Assembly (NCBI GenBank): GCA_049647585.1
Contig: JBARXY010000049.1
Span: 1-64,000, forward strand
Direction: 5' to 3'
Length of the DNA stretch: 64,000 bases
Origin: JAGQSZ01 sp049647585
GTDB lineage: Bacteria; Actinomycetota; Acidimicrobiia; Acidimicrobiales; Microtrichaceae
Within the stretch, counting starts at the first letter, position 1. Each line of letters opens with the position of its first letter. The notes under the pieces are model-generated. The model was not told where the DNA came from. It searched no databases and saw nothing but the letters and a program-made list of their open reading frames with translations. Below, piece by piece: positions 31,930 through 41,412 of this stretch. The position numbers and the translations under genes are program-made.

Positions 31930-32997
31930 CTAGGCCTGTTCAGTGGCTCTACGGGAACGGGCCCGCAGAGCTACGAACACAACCAGTCCTGCGACCAGCA
32001 GTCCTGCGATGATCGAACCCGCCATAGAGCCTGGACCTGCAGAATCTCTGTTGGCGCGACGTGTCGACCTTGCGGCCTCGGCCTGCTCGGACGAGTCGAT
32101 CGACGACTCTGGACCGTCGGCTGACCTGTTCGACCCGCCGCCCTGTTCAGCAGCCTGATCGCCAGCGGCCCCGGACGCCGCAGCGTCATTTCCGGACGCC
32201 GAACCGTCCGGCCCGATATCGGTGCCCGCGCCTGCAGGGCTTCCCGCGCCGGCAGCGGGGGCGGTCGCAGTTGAGCCGTCCGGCTGGCCCGTGCCGTCAA
32301 CTCCGCCGGGGCCGCCAACAGCTCCGGACCCGGCGGCGCCGGTTCCGACAACACCAGCGCCGGCAACTCCGGAACCCGCGCCTGCGGAACCCGAAGCTCC
32401 ACCTACGTTGGGTGACGTCTGGGGCGGCAAGGGTGCCGACGTGACCGGTACCCGAGTCGTGGTCGGCGTCGGTTGCGCAGTGCAGTTGAGCGACGGTACT
32501 CCCCCACGAGGAGCTACGGACGCGTCTGGTGAGTCCGACCAGACCCAGCCCTCTGCCCCGCAACCGTTGACCAACGCCATCCGGTATCCGAAGCCGGATG
32601 AGGAGTAGCGCCAACCCTTGCCAGGCTCAGCCTTGAAGTACCTCCAGTACCAGCCGTCGAAGCCGGAATTGCGTGCGCATCCGGTCGCTGGAACGCCGTC
32701 GATGGCACACAGGAAGCCACCGTCGATCCGCAGTGAATGGCCCGCTGTCTTGAGCGCGTCGATCCCGGTCGAGTTTGTGCCTCCCGAGGAATTTCTGGGA
32801 ATCGATGCGCAGCTTCCGTCCGGTGTGGAGTCGCCGAAATCGACGACCACCGCAACAGCTGCACGGGTCGCTGTCGCCGGGCCACAGGTCAGTGCATCAG
32901 CCTCGGTTGCGGTCCCTACGAGCCACACCAGGACTGCCGCCCCCACCACAACCAGTGTGAAGGCGGCCCGTCCCAGAAATGCCATTCGGGGTCTCAT
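31930..32997 (-). CDS. Exported, membrane-anchored DUF4430/transcobalamin C-domain-like protein
   Basis: A 355-residue protein: signal peptide (1-36, ends ATEADA), one folded domain (about 37-170), a long Pro/Thr then Gly/Ala-rich linker (about 175-310), and a C-terminal transmembrane anchor (about 322-345, SMAGSIIAGLLVAGLVVFVAL) with an RARSRR stop-transfer tail. The domain reads VAVVVDFGD, GIDALKTAGHSLRIDGGFLCAIDGVPA, DGWYWRYFKAEPGKGWRYSSSGFG, GAEGWVWSD, the pattern of DUF4430-type beta domains that form the C-terminal half of intrinsic factor and transcobalamin. Four cysteines may pair. Its ATG overlaps the stop of the toroid gene (ATGA), so both share the cobalamin riboswitch. Ligand binding is inference. 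Confidence 0.72.
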   Translation of the reverse strand: MRPRMAFLGRAAFTLVVVGAAVLVWLVGTATEADALTCGPATATRAAVAVVVDFGDSTPDGSCASIPRNSSGGTNSTGIDALKTAGHSLRIDGGFLCAIDGVPATGCARNSGFDGWYWRYFKAEPGKGWRYSSSGFGYRMALVNGCGAEGWVWSDSPDASVAPRGGVPSLNCTAQPTPTTTRVPVTSAPLPPQTSPNVGGASGSAGAGSGVAGAGVVGTGAAGSGAVGGPGGVDGTGQPDGSTATAPAAGAGSPAGAGTDIGPDGSASGNDAAASGAAGDQAAEQGGGSNRSADGPESSIDSSEQAEAARSTRRANRDSAGPGSMAGSIIAGLLVAGLVVFVALRARSRRATEQA

Positions 32998-34307
32998 CCG
33001 GCCAGGCGGATAGCTCTGACGTCGCCAGCCGAAGGACTACCGGATGGTTCCACCGGCTCAGCACCAGTAGGGGTAGGAGTCGTCGGAACAGTCGTCGGAA
33101 CCGCTGTGGTCGTGGTCGTGGTGCTAGGTGCAGGCGTAACGACTACGGGTCGGAACAGAACGGGGTAGTCAGCCGCGGCAACCACGGCCTGGACCGTTGC
33201 AATCTCGCTGGGCGAGTTGGCGGTTCCCGGATAGGTGAAAGCACCACGATCGGCCGCCGGTGCGCTGGCTCCCAGTTGGAAGCTCAGTAGCGCAGCTACC
33301 GGCGAGGAGGATTGATCCGCAAAACGCGCATCGTCGGCAGTGCCGGTAGCGAGAAGTGCCTGGATCACCACTGCGGTCGAGTTCGGGTCGGTATCGGCCC
33401 AGGGGTAGCCACCCCAGCCGCCATCGGAGTTCTGGTCGGCATCGAACCAGGCGAGACCGAGGTCGATCGCAGCATCAGCTGCCGTATCGCCCGACATCGC
33501 CTCGAAGAGTCCTGTCACCGCGAACGCCGAGGCATTCGAGTCCGGACCGACCCAGATGCTGGAGTCGGAGATGCAGGGGATCGAAGTGTCCGCGCGGTAG
33601 GACATCCATGCCCCTTCGAAGGCACCCATGCACTGCTGGTCGAGTAGCCAGGCCACGGCCAGCGGGTCCGGTGCTGCGCCGACCGAGGCGAGGGCGGTCA
33701 ACGCCATTCCCTGTCGGTATACCCCGTCATAGGTCGGTGACTGGACTCCGAACATGCCCGCGTCGGTGGAGCCGAAGGGCGTCATCGTCGCCTCGAGTCG
33801 GGCGACCAGGTCGTTACCCGGCGCGCTTCCGACTGCATGGGGATCCTTGTCGAGGGTGTACGCCAACAGAATCATCTGGGAGAGACGCCCCGGCAGGTCG
33901 TCGGTCCCGTCGTTCACGATGGTTTCCCGGGCGGTCACTGCTGCGTCCCAGATGGCACCGATCAACGGGTCCGAGATGTCCACCGAAGCAAGCGCAGAGG
34001 CTGCATCCAGCGTGGCTCCCCAGGAGGGGGAGCCGAATACCTGCAGGGGAATCTCGGTTGCGAGGCGACCAGCCAGCCAGTCACGACCACTGGTTGCCGC
34101 GGCGGAGGCCTCGGCGGACGGCGCCGCGGCAGCACCGCTGGGCAGCACGGTCAGCCCAATCATTGCGACAACAAGCATTACTGCGATACCGAGCCTGCGG
34201 CCAAAGCTGCCGGGCCTGGGCGGTTGCGAATCGACCCCAGACGAGTTGGCACCCACGCTCGAAGTGGCACCCACGCTTGGCCGGGTACCTAGGAATGATT
34301 GGTTCAT
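32994..34307 (-). CDS. Exported alpha/alpha-toroid (terpenoid-cyclase-like) protein under cobalamin riboswitch
   Basis: A 437-residue secreted protein: long N-region, signal segment about 36-61 ending GAAAAPS, then repeated helical pairs of the squalene-cyclase/prenyltransferase toroid type, such as YRQGMALTALASVGAAPDPLAVAWLLDQQ, NASAFAVTGLFEAMSG and DGGWGGYPWADTDPNSTAVVIQALLATG. A Thr/Pro tail (about 387-437) ends the protein without a membrane anchor. No catalytic DxDD or zinc ligands of true cyclases or prenyltransferases are seen. The fold is that of the N-terminal domain of transcobalamin/intrinsic factor, and the next gene supplies the matching C-terminal domain. ATG at 34307 has GGAGGGAG upstream. 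Confidence 0.75.
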   Translation of the reverse strand: MNQSFLGTRPSVGATSSVGANSSGVDSQPPRPGSFGRRLGIAVMLVVAMIGLTVLPSGAAAAPSAEASAAATSGRDWLAGRLATEIPLQVFGSPSWGATLDAASALASVDISDPLIGAIWDAAVTARETIVNDGTDDLPGRLSQMILLAYTLDKDPHAVGSAPGNDLVARLEATMTPFGSTDAGMFGVQSPTYDGVYRQGMALTALASVGAAPDPLAVAWLLDQQCMGAFEGAWMSYRADTSIPCISDSSIWVGPDSNASAFAVTGLFEAMSGDTAADAAIDLGLAWFDADQNSDGGWGGYPWADTDPNSTAVVIQALLATGTADDARFADQSSSPVAALLSFQLGASAPAADRGAFTYPGTANSPSEIATVQAVVAAADYPVLFRPVVVTPAPSTTTTTTAVPTTVPTTPTPTGAEPVEPSGSPSAGDVRAIRLAG

Positions 34308-34412
34308 ATTGATCTCCCTCCGCTGGCCGCGGCCCGGGTGATCAAACAAGCTCGTAACAGTGAGCCTGCAGAATCCGAACTCCACGACCGTTTCCACGAC
34401 GGCTATTGGAAT

Positions 34413-34533
34413 CAGGTTCGAGTCAGGTGCTCCGGCTTGTGAACCTCGTATCGAGAATCCACCTACGGCTGCGGGACAGCGCCGGACTTCGACCGGCTTC
34501 CCCTGAGCTAGAACGGGTTTGTTCTTCGGGACC
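34413..34533 (-). promoter_or_regulatory. Cobalamin riboswitch
   Basis: On the minus strand the aptamer core reads GGGGAAGCCGGTCGAAGTCC, then GGCGCTGTCCCGCAGCCGTA, closely matching the conserved GGGAA...CCGGTG..ATCCGGCGCTGTCCCGCAACTGTA core of B12 riboswitches. Downstream, AGCCGGAGCACCTGAC (34437-34422) corresponds to the B12 box. Helix P1 can form from GGTCCCGA (34533-34526) and TCGAACC. It begins 5 bases after the aspS stop and ends about 105 bases before the toroid-gene start codon. Confidence 0.88.
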
Positions 34534-34538
34534 CTAAT

Positions 34539-36317
34539 TCAGTTGGTGCGGGGCAACAAACGCAGGCCCAGCTCTTCGAGCTGCGCTGCTTCGATCGGAC
34601 CGGGAGCGCCGGTGAGTGGGTCTGCACCCGACTGGGTCTTGGGGAAGGCGATGACCTCGCGGATGTTCTCCTCTTCGAGCAGGAGTGCCACCAGTCGGTC
34701 GATGCCGAATGCGAAGCCGGCATGTGGCGGTGCACCGAACTTGAATGCGTCGAGCAGGAACCCGAACTTCGCGTTCGCCTCCTCCTCGCTGATTCCCAGG
34801 AGGTCGAAGATTCGACTCTGGACGTCGGAGCGATGGATCCGGACGCTTCCCGAACCGAGCTCCCAGCCGTTCAACACCAGGTCATAGGCCTGGGAACGGA
34901 CCTTGAGCAGATCCTCGGGAGCGCCCTCGAGAAGATCCCAGTCGTCGGCGTGGGGCATCGTGAACGGGTGATGTGCGGGAACCGGCCGGCCGGTCGCAGC
35001 GTCCACCGATTCGAACAGCGGAAAGTCCACGACCCACAGGAACTGAAGGCCGCCCTCGTTTACCGGCGGTCGGCCGAGTTCGAGTCGGAGCAGTCCGAGA
35101 ACGTGACAGGTCAACAGCCAGTCGTCGGCCACCAGGAAGATGAGGTCGCCGACCGTTGCACCGAAGCGTTCGATCAGCCCAGCCTTCTCGTTGTCCGAAA
35201 GGAACTTAGCGACAGGCGAATTGAGCGTCGGTACATCAGTTCCCTCGGAGGGCTCTTCCACCCGCATCCACACCAGACCCTTGGCGCCCCAACGCTTCGC
35301 ACGGTCGGTCAGGTCATCGAGGCGACTCCGGGTGGTCGATCCGGCCGCTCCCTCGAAGCGCAACCCCTTGATCGAGCTCGCCTTGAAGGCATTGAAATCG
35401 GTCTCGGAGAAAATGTCGGTCAGCTCGATGAGTTCCATCCCGAAACGCACATCGGGCTTGTCGGAGCCATAGCGATCCATGGCATCTCGCCAGGTGAGTC
35501 GGGGAATCTCGGCGATCCCCTCACCGGTCACTGCCTTCACGGCAGCTGCGACAGCGCGTGTGATTGCTGTTAGGACATCCTCCTGGCCTGCGAAGCTCAT
35601 CTCGGCGTCCAGCTGGGTGAACTCGAACTGTCGATCTGCGCGCAGATCCTCGTCCCGGAAACAACGTGCGATCTGGTAGTAGCGGTCGACTCCCCCGACC
35701 ATGCAGAGCTGCTTGAAAAGCTGGGGACTCTGCGGAAGCGCGTAGAAGCTGCCGGGCTTGGTACGTGCGGGCACGACGAAATCACGTGCGCCCTCAGGGG
35801 TCGACGCGATCAGCATCGGAGTCTCGATCTCGACGAATTCCTGAGTGTCCATCGCGGAACGAATCGCGAAGTTGACCTTCGCCCGTGTCCTCAGGTTCTT
35901 CTGCATGTTCTCGCGGCGGATGTCGAGGTAGCGGTAGCGGAGGCGCACGGTCTCGTCGACATCCGCGGCACGCTCATCGAGTGGGAATGGCGGTGGTTCG
36001 GCGATCGAGAGGATCTCGACCTCGCAGTCTCCGACCTCGATGGCACCGGTTGCGAGGTTGTCGTTCGCGGTTCCCTCCGGGCGCGGCCTGACCACGCCGG
36101 TGACCCGAACGACGTACTCGTTGCGCAGATCCGCAGCACCGTCGACGACGCACTGCACCAGTCCCGTGTGGTCGCGAAGGTCGATGAAGGCCAGATGTTC
36201 GCCGTGTTCACGGCGCTTTGCGACCCATCCGCAGAGTGAAACGGTCTCGCCGACCTGCTCGATACCCAATTCGCCGCAGCGAGTCGTCCGTAGGGAAGTG
36301 TTGCCAACTGAAGTCAC
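34539..36317 (-). CDS. aspS: Aspartyl-tRNA synthetase
   Basis: A 592-residue class II synthetase of the bacterial type: N-terminal OB-fold anticodon domain (about 1-110, ending before ENMQKNLRTRAKVNFAIR), motif 2 with RDEDLRADRQFEFTQLD, the GAD insertion domain in the middle, and motif 3 FAFGIDRLVALLLEEENIREVIAFPKT. Whether it also charges tRNA-Asn cannot be told from the sequence alone. Its ATG overlaps the hisS stop (ATGA). The cobalamin riboswitch starts just after its stop. Confidence 0.96.
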   Translation of the reverse strand: MTSVGNTSLRTTRCGELGIEQVGETVSLCGWVAKRREHGEHLAFIDLRDHTGLVQCVVDGAADLRNEYVVRVTGVVRPRPEGTANDNLATGAIEVGDCEVEILSIAEPPPFPLDERAADVDETVRLRYRYLDIRRENMQKNLRTRAKVNFAIRSAMDTQEFVEIETPMLIASTPEGARDFVVPARTKPGSFYALPQSPQLFKQLCMVGGVDRYYQIARCFRDEDLRADRQFEFTQLDAEMSFAGQEDVLTAITRAVAAAVKAVTGEGIAEIPRLTWRDAMDRYGSDKPDVRFGMELIELTDIFSETDFNAFKASSIKGLRFEGAAGSTTRSRLDDLTDRAKRWGAKGLVWMRVEEPSEGTDVPTLNSPVAKFLSDNEKAGLIERFGATVGDLIFLVADDWLLTCHVLGLLRLELGRPPVNEGGLQFLWVVDFPLFESVDAATGRPVPAHHPFTMPHADDWDLLEGAPEDLLKVRSQAYDLVLNGWELGSGSVRIHRSDVQSRIFDLLGISEEEANAKFGFLLDAFKFGAPPHAGFAFGIDRLVALLLEEENIREVIAFPKTQSGADPLTGAPGPIEAAQLEELGLRLLPRTN

Positions 36318-37615
36318 GGGTCGGTCCTGTTGTCTGTCGATTCGAAATACTGAACTAGTTCACCGAGAAGGTCGTCGCGACTTACTTGGCGCTGCGTGCC
36401 GTCGGTGTCGATCCCCAGCATGGGGCGCAGAGTTACCTCGCCCCGCGCCATTTCGTCCTCACCGATGATCACGGCGAACCGGGCGCCGGAACGGTCAGCC
36501 GACTTCATCTGGGACTTGAGTGATCCGCCCCCGAAGCGACGTTCCGAAGAAATCCCCTTGGCCCGGAACTGATGGGTGAGGCTCAGCGCTTCGCCGCCAC
36601 CTACAAGGTCGACGACGAAGACGTCGATACCCCGTTCGGCTGCCGGGAACACGCCCTCGGCGTCACACGCGAGCAGAATCCTGTCGACCCCCAGGGCGAA
36701 CCCGATTCCTTCGGTGGCAGGACCACCGAGCGACTCGGCAAGTCCGTCATAGCGGCCGCCGCCACCGACCGCGTTCTGGGCGGCGTCGAGAGACTCCGCG
36801 GCGAACTCGAATGTCGTGCGGCGGTAGTAGTCCAGTCCGCGAACCAGCCTGGGCGACTCGACGTAGGGAATCTCAAGGGTGTCGAGCCCCTCGAGGACCT
36901 TGGCGTAGTGCTCGGCTGACTCCGGGGACAGGAACTCGGCCACGAGAGGAGCGCCTTCGACAACTGCTTTGTCCTCGGCACGTTTGGAGTCCAGTACCCG
37001 TAGCGGATTCCGCTCGAGTGTCACCTGCGACGCCTCGGAAAGCTGGTCGATATTGGTCTTGAAATAGTCATGGACCGCTTCGGTGTAGCGGGCCCGGTCG
37101 CCCTGGTCGCCGAGTGAGTTGATGAGCAGTCGAACTCCGGTCAGACCGATGGAGTCAAAAAACCTTGAGGCGAGTGCGATCACTTCGACGTCCAGGTGGG
37201 GGTCATCGACTCCGAGCACCTCTACCCCGATCTGATCGAACATCCGGTAGCGACCCTTCTGGGGCCGCTCATGACGGAAATTCGTGCCCTCGTACCAGAC
37301 CTTCCATGGCAATTGGGGACGATTCTGCACGAAGGAGCGAACGACACCGGCCGTCATCTCGGGACGCAACGCGATGCGGGTCCCGTCCTTGTCGACGAAG
37401 TCGTACATCTCCTTGGTGACGACATCGGTCGCCTCGCCGACACGTAGAAAGACACCGAGGTCCTCAACGAGCGGTGGGACCACCTCGTGGTAGCCGGCCA
37501 GAGCTACGGACGACGCGAACGTCGAGACCAGCGAGCGACGTCGGGCGGACTCGGGATGGAGTACGTCGCGCATTCCTCTCAGAGTCTTGAACACCTCGCG
37601 GCGGCTCTCGGTCAC
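36314..37615 (-). CDS. hisS: Histidyl-tRNA synthetase
   Basis: A 433-residue class II synthetase. Motif 2 appears as WYEGTNFRHERPQKGRYRMFDQIGVEVLG, the histidine-specific sequences as LVRGLDYYRRTTFEFAAE and GGGGRYDGL, and motif 3 as GIGFALGVDRILLA. The C-terminal anticodon domain has the usual VDVVD-like strands (IDVFVVDLVGGGEALSL). It is translationally coupled to aspS, the standard actinobacterial pair. Confidence 0.96.
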   Translation of the reverse strand: MTESRREVFKTLRGMRDVLHPESARRRSLVSTFASSVALAGYHEVVPPLVEDLGVFLRVGEATDVVTKEMYDFVDKDGTRIALRPEMTAGVVRSFVQNRPQLPWKVWYEGTNFRHERPQKGRYRMFDQIGVEVLGVDDPHLDVEVIALASRFFDSIGLTGVRLLINSLGDQGDRARYTEAVHDYFKTNIDQLSEASQVTLERNPLRVLDSKRAEDKAVVEGAPLVAEFLSPESAEHYAKVLEGLDTLEIPYVESPRLVRGLDYYRRTTFEFAAESLDAAQNAVGGGGRYDGLAESLGGPATEGIGFALGVDRILLACDAEGVFPAAERGIDVFVVDLVGGGEALSLTHQFRAKGISSERRFGGGSLKSQMKSADRSGARFAVIIGEDEMARGEVTLRPMLGIDTDGTQRQVSRDDLLGELVQYFESTDNRTDP

Positions 37616-37707
37616 GGGAGACCACGCTACCGGAGAGGACCGATACCCCCGAACCCGCAGCTATGGCCTCGGCGAGCGATTCACTCGACTCGGGCAGGTG
37701 TCGCGGC

Positions 37708-39027
37708 TCAGCGGTTGATGAGAGCCCGGACCTGGGCCAGTAGGTCGTCCTCGTGCCAGTGATAGATCGTCGGTGTTCCAGTCGCCTCCTGATGAGCCAA
37801 CGCGATCCAATCCATGACTTGGTGACAGTCGTCCTTCTCGCGCAGTTCGGTCAACGAGCCTATGACGCAGGCCGGAGTCGACGAATCGAGACAGATCGCC
37901 ACAGGTAGGACATAGCGACAGGACATCATCAGGCTGAGCGTGCCGTCGTAGAGGGGCTGGAGGTGAAGGGTCGCGGCTTCGCCCGGGTCATCTCCGCGTC
38001 GCTGACGCCAGGCCGCCCGCGCCTTGTGCATCAGGTCGGGGATAGTCAGGTCCTGGCTGCCGCTCGCGGCCATCGCCAGTAGCTGCCCACCCCCCTCCAT
38101 CCTCTCGGTCAGTTCAGCGCGCATCAACGAATTGTTGGATCTGATGAGTGCGGGATCGAGCTTCACTCGTCGCCTGGATGCAGTCTGGGGAACCGATAGG
38201 AAGATCCTGGTGATGCTCTGTAGTACCTGGATCGCAGGAATGCTGAAGGCCTGGCGGGTTGTCACCATTCTTGAAACGAGCACATTCGAGCGATCGGCCA
38301 GGGATTCGATATCGGTCGTCTGGCCCAACACTCCGAACGTGCGGTTCTCGGAAAGCATCGCCGAGTGCAGCGCTGCAAGCACCAGCGCGATATCGATGAT
38401 CTGACCATGGTTGGTGACCAGGGCGATATTGCGGCCCTCGTTGAACAGCAGGTGATAGATCGACGTCAACAGGTCGTTGCGGGCCGGATCGTTGAAGGCC
38501 GCGACCAGCACATCGTCGAAGTCCGGGTAGGCGGCCCGGGCGTAGAGCTCGGCGGTCTCGATGGAGCTCGGCTCAGGATCGACGACCACACAGGTCGGGT
38601 CGTGGTACGACAGCGAGGGAGTGTATGGAAGCGGGCCGAGAACCGAGGAGTGACTCGACCGGACCAGACTGTTCAGGGTCCGGTAATAGGTCGGCGGGTC
38701 GGCGTCGGCAAGAACCGCCCGAGCGTTCAATTCACCCGCAGTTGCACCGTTACGGGACTCGGGCGAACCTGAAGCCGGCGAACCGGATGCTGGCGAACCG
38801 GATGCTGCCGAGGCCACAGCCGCATTCTCGGATGTGCCGGCACCGGAGGCGTCGCGTGCAGGTGCGTCGGTTGCAGTCACCGTGTCATCCGAATCCCTGG
38901 AACCCCTACCAGATGGCTCGTGGTCCAGGCCCGGCGTGGCCCGATGGACAGCGGAGTCGCCGTCGCGGACCAGTGACAGCCGCCGAACTTCTCCAGCTTC
39001 TCCAGTTCGATCCCGACGCGAGTTCAT
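37708..39027 (-). CDS. Unknown protein with an acyltransferase-like HX4D motif
   Basis: A 439-residue protein. The first 110 residues are low complexity, with SGSPASGSPASGSPES repeats. The conserved-looking part contains NIALVTNHGQIIDIALVLAALHS, where NHGQIID fits the catalytic HX4D motif of PlsC/PlsB-like acyltransferases, and later MSCRYVLPVAICLDSSTPACVIG. No membrane helix is clear. The match is one motif, so an acyltransferase role is only a suggestion. It lies between relA and hisS, 92 bases upstream of hisS in the same direction. Confidence 0.5.
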   Translation of the reverse strand: MNSRRDRTGEAGEVRRLSLVRDGDSAVHRATPGLDHEPSGRGSRDSDDTVTATDAPARDASGAGTSENAAVASAASGSPASGSPASGSPESRNGATAGELNARAVLADADPPTYYRTLNSLVRSSHSSVLGPLPYTPSLSYHDPTCVVVDPEPSSIETAELYARAAYPDFDDVLVAAFNDPARNDLLTSIYHLLFNEGRNIALVTNHGQIIDIALVLAALHSAMLSENRTFGVLGQTTDIESLADRSNVLVSRMVTTRQAFSIPAIQVLQSITRIFLSVPQTASRRRVKLDPALIRSNNSLMRAELTERMEGGGQLLAMAASGSQDLTIPDLMHKARAAWRQRRGDDPGEAATLHLQPLYDGTLSLMMSCRYVLPVAICLDSSTPACVIGSLTELREKDDCHQVMDWIALAHQEATGTPTIYHWHEDDLLAQVRALINR

Positions 39028-39098
39028 GACGGTCCTAGGACCACCGGTTGTCCGACTCGGTTACTTCGGCCGCCATCGCAGTCACCGTCCAATTTCGG

Positions 39099-41315
39099 TC
39101 ATCCGGTGGTAACCGCTCCGGGAACCACCCGGAATGCATCGTAAACGCTTTCGATTGACCGCAGGCGGTCGAGCAATGTCTCTAGGTGGGAGGGATCACC
39201 GAGTTCAAACTCGAATCGCATTTTCGACACCCGGTCATGGCCCGTGTGCGTCTGGCAGTCCAAGATGTTCACGTGGCTGTCCGACAGCGTGAGTGTCACG
39301 TCCTGGAGGAGCCTCGGGCGATCCAGCGCCTTGACCTCGACCAGGGCGACGAAATGGCCCGCTGAGTCTGCGTCCCAGTCGACGTCGATGATCCGCTCGG
39401 CCTGTCCCGCCGCCAGCGACGAAGCGTTGGCGCAGTCGGATCGGTGCACCGACACTCCCCTGCCCCGGGTTACGAAACCGACGATCGGGTCACCCGGAAC
39501 CGGGGTGCAACAGCGTGCCATCCTGACAAGCATGTCGTCGTAGCCCTCGACGTGAACACCGGCGGGACGACCTCGCCGCCTGGTGCTGGAGCGCTGGGGA
39601 GTCGAGATGACTTCCTCGCGGTCGGGCTCCGGCGTCCGAAGTAGCGAAGCGACCCGCGCCGCCACTGACTCCGGCGAAACATTGTGTTCCCCGATAGCCG
39701 CGTACATCGAGTCCAGAGAGGAAAACTTCAACGCCTCGGCCACCTCGGCAAGGGCTGTTCCCGACTGCACCTTCTGTACGGGCAGCCCTTCCCTGCGCAT
39801 CGATCGGATCAGCGACTCACGGCCCGATTCCGTCGCGTCCTCGCGTCGCTCGCGGGAGAACCAGTGCTTTATCTTGCCCGCGGCCGAGCGGGTGGCGACG
39901 AACTTGAGCCAGTCCTGGCTCGGGCCGGCACCCTCGACCTTCGAGGTGAAGATCTCGACGGTGTCGCCGGACTGCAGCTTGGTGTCGAGGGGAACGAGGC
40001 GACCCGACACTCTTGCGCCGATACATCGGTGACCGACGTCGGTGTGGATCGAATATGCGAAGTCGACGGGAGTGGAACCGAGGGGCAGGGTGACCACGTC
40101 GCCCTGGGGTGTGAAAATGAAGACCTCGTCCTGATCAAGATCGATCTTGAGGTTCGTCATGAACTCTCCGGGATCGGTCATCTCCTGTTGCCAGTCGACG
40201 ATCCGCGAGAGCCAAGTCACATCCTCGGACTTGCCGTCCTTGTACGTGAAGTGGGCCGCCACTCCCCACTCGGCGCGTTCGTGCATTTCGTCGGTTCGGA
40301 TCTGCACCTCGATCGGCTTGCCCTCGGGTCCGATTACCGTCGTGTGCAACGACTGGTACAGGTTGAACTTGGGCATTGCGATGTAGTCCTTGAACCGGCC
40401 GGGCACCGGGGTCCACAGGGAATGGATGGATCCGAGAGCCGCGTAACAATCCTTGGAGGAATCGACGACGAGGCGAATTCCGACGAGGTCGAAGATTTCG
40501 TCGAAGGCCTTGCCCTTGACGACCATCTTTTCGTAGATCGACCAGAGGTGCTTGGGCCGTCCGGTCACCTCGGCCCGGATATTGACGTCGGCCAAGCGGG
40601 CGCGGACCTCTTCTATTACCGCCGAAACATAGGCGTCTCGTTCGGGTGCCCTCTCGGCGACCATGTGGTCGACCTCGGCGTACCGCTTGGGATACAGCGC
40701 AGCGAAACAGAGGTCCTCGAGTTGCTGCTTGACCTCTTGCATTCCCAGCCGGTGTGCCAGCGGGGCGTAGATGTCGAGAGTCTCCTGGGCGGTTCGCTCC
40801 TGCTTCCATGCAGGTAGTCCGGCCAGGGTTCGCATGTTGTGGAGCCGATCCGCGAGCTTGATGACCAGCACCCGCAGGTCCTTGGCCATTGCGACCAGCA
40901 TCTTGCGCATGGTGGCTGCCTGCTGGGCTTCTTTGGAGTCGAATTGGATGCGTTCGAGCTTCGTGACTCCATCGACGATGTCGGTGACCTCAGGTCCGAA
41001 CTTATCGTTCAGTTCTTCAAGTGTGATCACCGTGTCCTCGACGGCGTCGTGGAGAAGCGCCGCGCAGATCGTCACGTCGTCCATCCCGTATCGGGCGACG
41101 ATGCCCGCAACGGCAAGCGGGTGGGTGATGTAGGGCTCCCCCGAACGGCGCCGCTGGCCCTTGTGGGCACCCGCTGCCATCCGGTAGGCGTCCGAAATCA
41201 TTGCGGTAGACCGCTTGGGATGGAACTTGCGGAACTGCGAGATGATCTCCTGGACCTCCATTGCTGGAGGCTGGGTGTGGCGTCGCCAGGGCAGGACCCT
41301 GGTCACCGTCGCCAT
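39099..41315 (-). CDS. relA: Bifunctional (p)ppGpp synthase/hydrolase
   Basis: A 738-residue long RSH protein. The HD hydrolase domain is intact (LLHDAVEDTVITLEELNDKFG, HD...ED residues present), the synthetase domain carries GRFKDYIAMPKFNLYQSLHTTV and EVQIRTDEMHERAEWG, followed by TGS (VFIFTPQGDVVTLPLGSTPVDFAYSIHTDVG) and a C-terminal ACT domain (ALDRPRLLQDVTLTLSDSHVNILD). It makes and degrades the stringent-response alarmone. Both activities should be present. Position downstream of secF is the usual actinobacterial order. Confidence 0.95.
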   Translation of the reverse strand: MATVTRVLPWRRHTQPPAMEVQEIISQFRKFHPKRSTAMISDAYRMAAGAHKGQRRRSGEPYITHPLAVAGIVARYGMDDVTICAALLHDAVEDTVITLEELNDKFGPEVTDIVDGVTKLERIQFDSKEAQQAATMRKMLVAMAKDLRVLVIKLADRLHNMRTLAGLPAWKQERTAQETLDIYAPLAHRLGMQEVKQQLEDLCFAALYPKRYAEVDHMVAERAPERDAYVSAVIEEVRARLADVNIRAEVTGRPKHLWSIYEKMVVKGKAFDEIFDLVGIRLVVDSSKDCYAALGSIHSLWTPVPGRFKDYIAMPKFNLYQSLHTTVIGPEGKPIEVQIRTDEMHERAEWGVAAHFTYKDGKSEDVTWLSRIVDWQQEMTDPGEFMTNLKIDLDQDEVFIFTPQGDVVTLPLGSTPVDFAYSIHTDVGHRCIGARVSGRLVPLDTKLQSGDTVEIFTSKVEGAGPSQDWLKFVATRSAAGKIKHWFSRERREDATESGRESLIRSMRREGLPVQKVQSGTALAEVAEALKFSSLDSMYAAIGEHNVSPESVAARVASLLRTPEPDREEVISTPQRSSTRRRGRPAGVHVEGYDDMLVRMARCCTPVPGDPIVGFVTRGRGVSVHRSDCANASSLAAGQAERIIDVDWDADSAGHFVALVEVKALDRPRLLQDVTLTLSDSHVNILDCQTHTGHDRVSKMRFEFELGDPSHLETLLDRLRSIESVYDAFRVVPGAVTTG

Positions 41316-41412
41316 GTTCCACCACCTTTGGAGGTCATCCCCATACCGTACTTAGCTTGCGGACCGTTATGGCATGCACCGACCCGCAGGATCGCCAATA
41401 GGCAGAGAAATC

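Noticed and set aside
32222..32608. Plus-strand proline/alanine-rich open frame
   Set aside because: Antisense to the Gly/Ala-rich linker of the DUF4430-like protein; low complexity on both strands.
39684..40817. 377-codon open frame on the plus strand inside relA
   Set aside because: Fully antisense to well-conserved relA domains; composition is that of a shadow frame.
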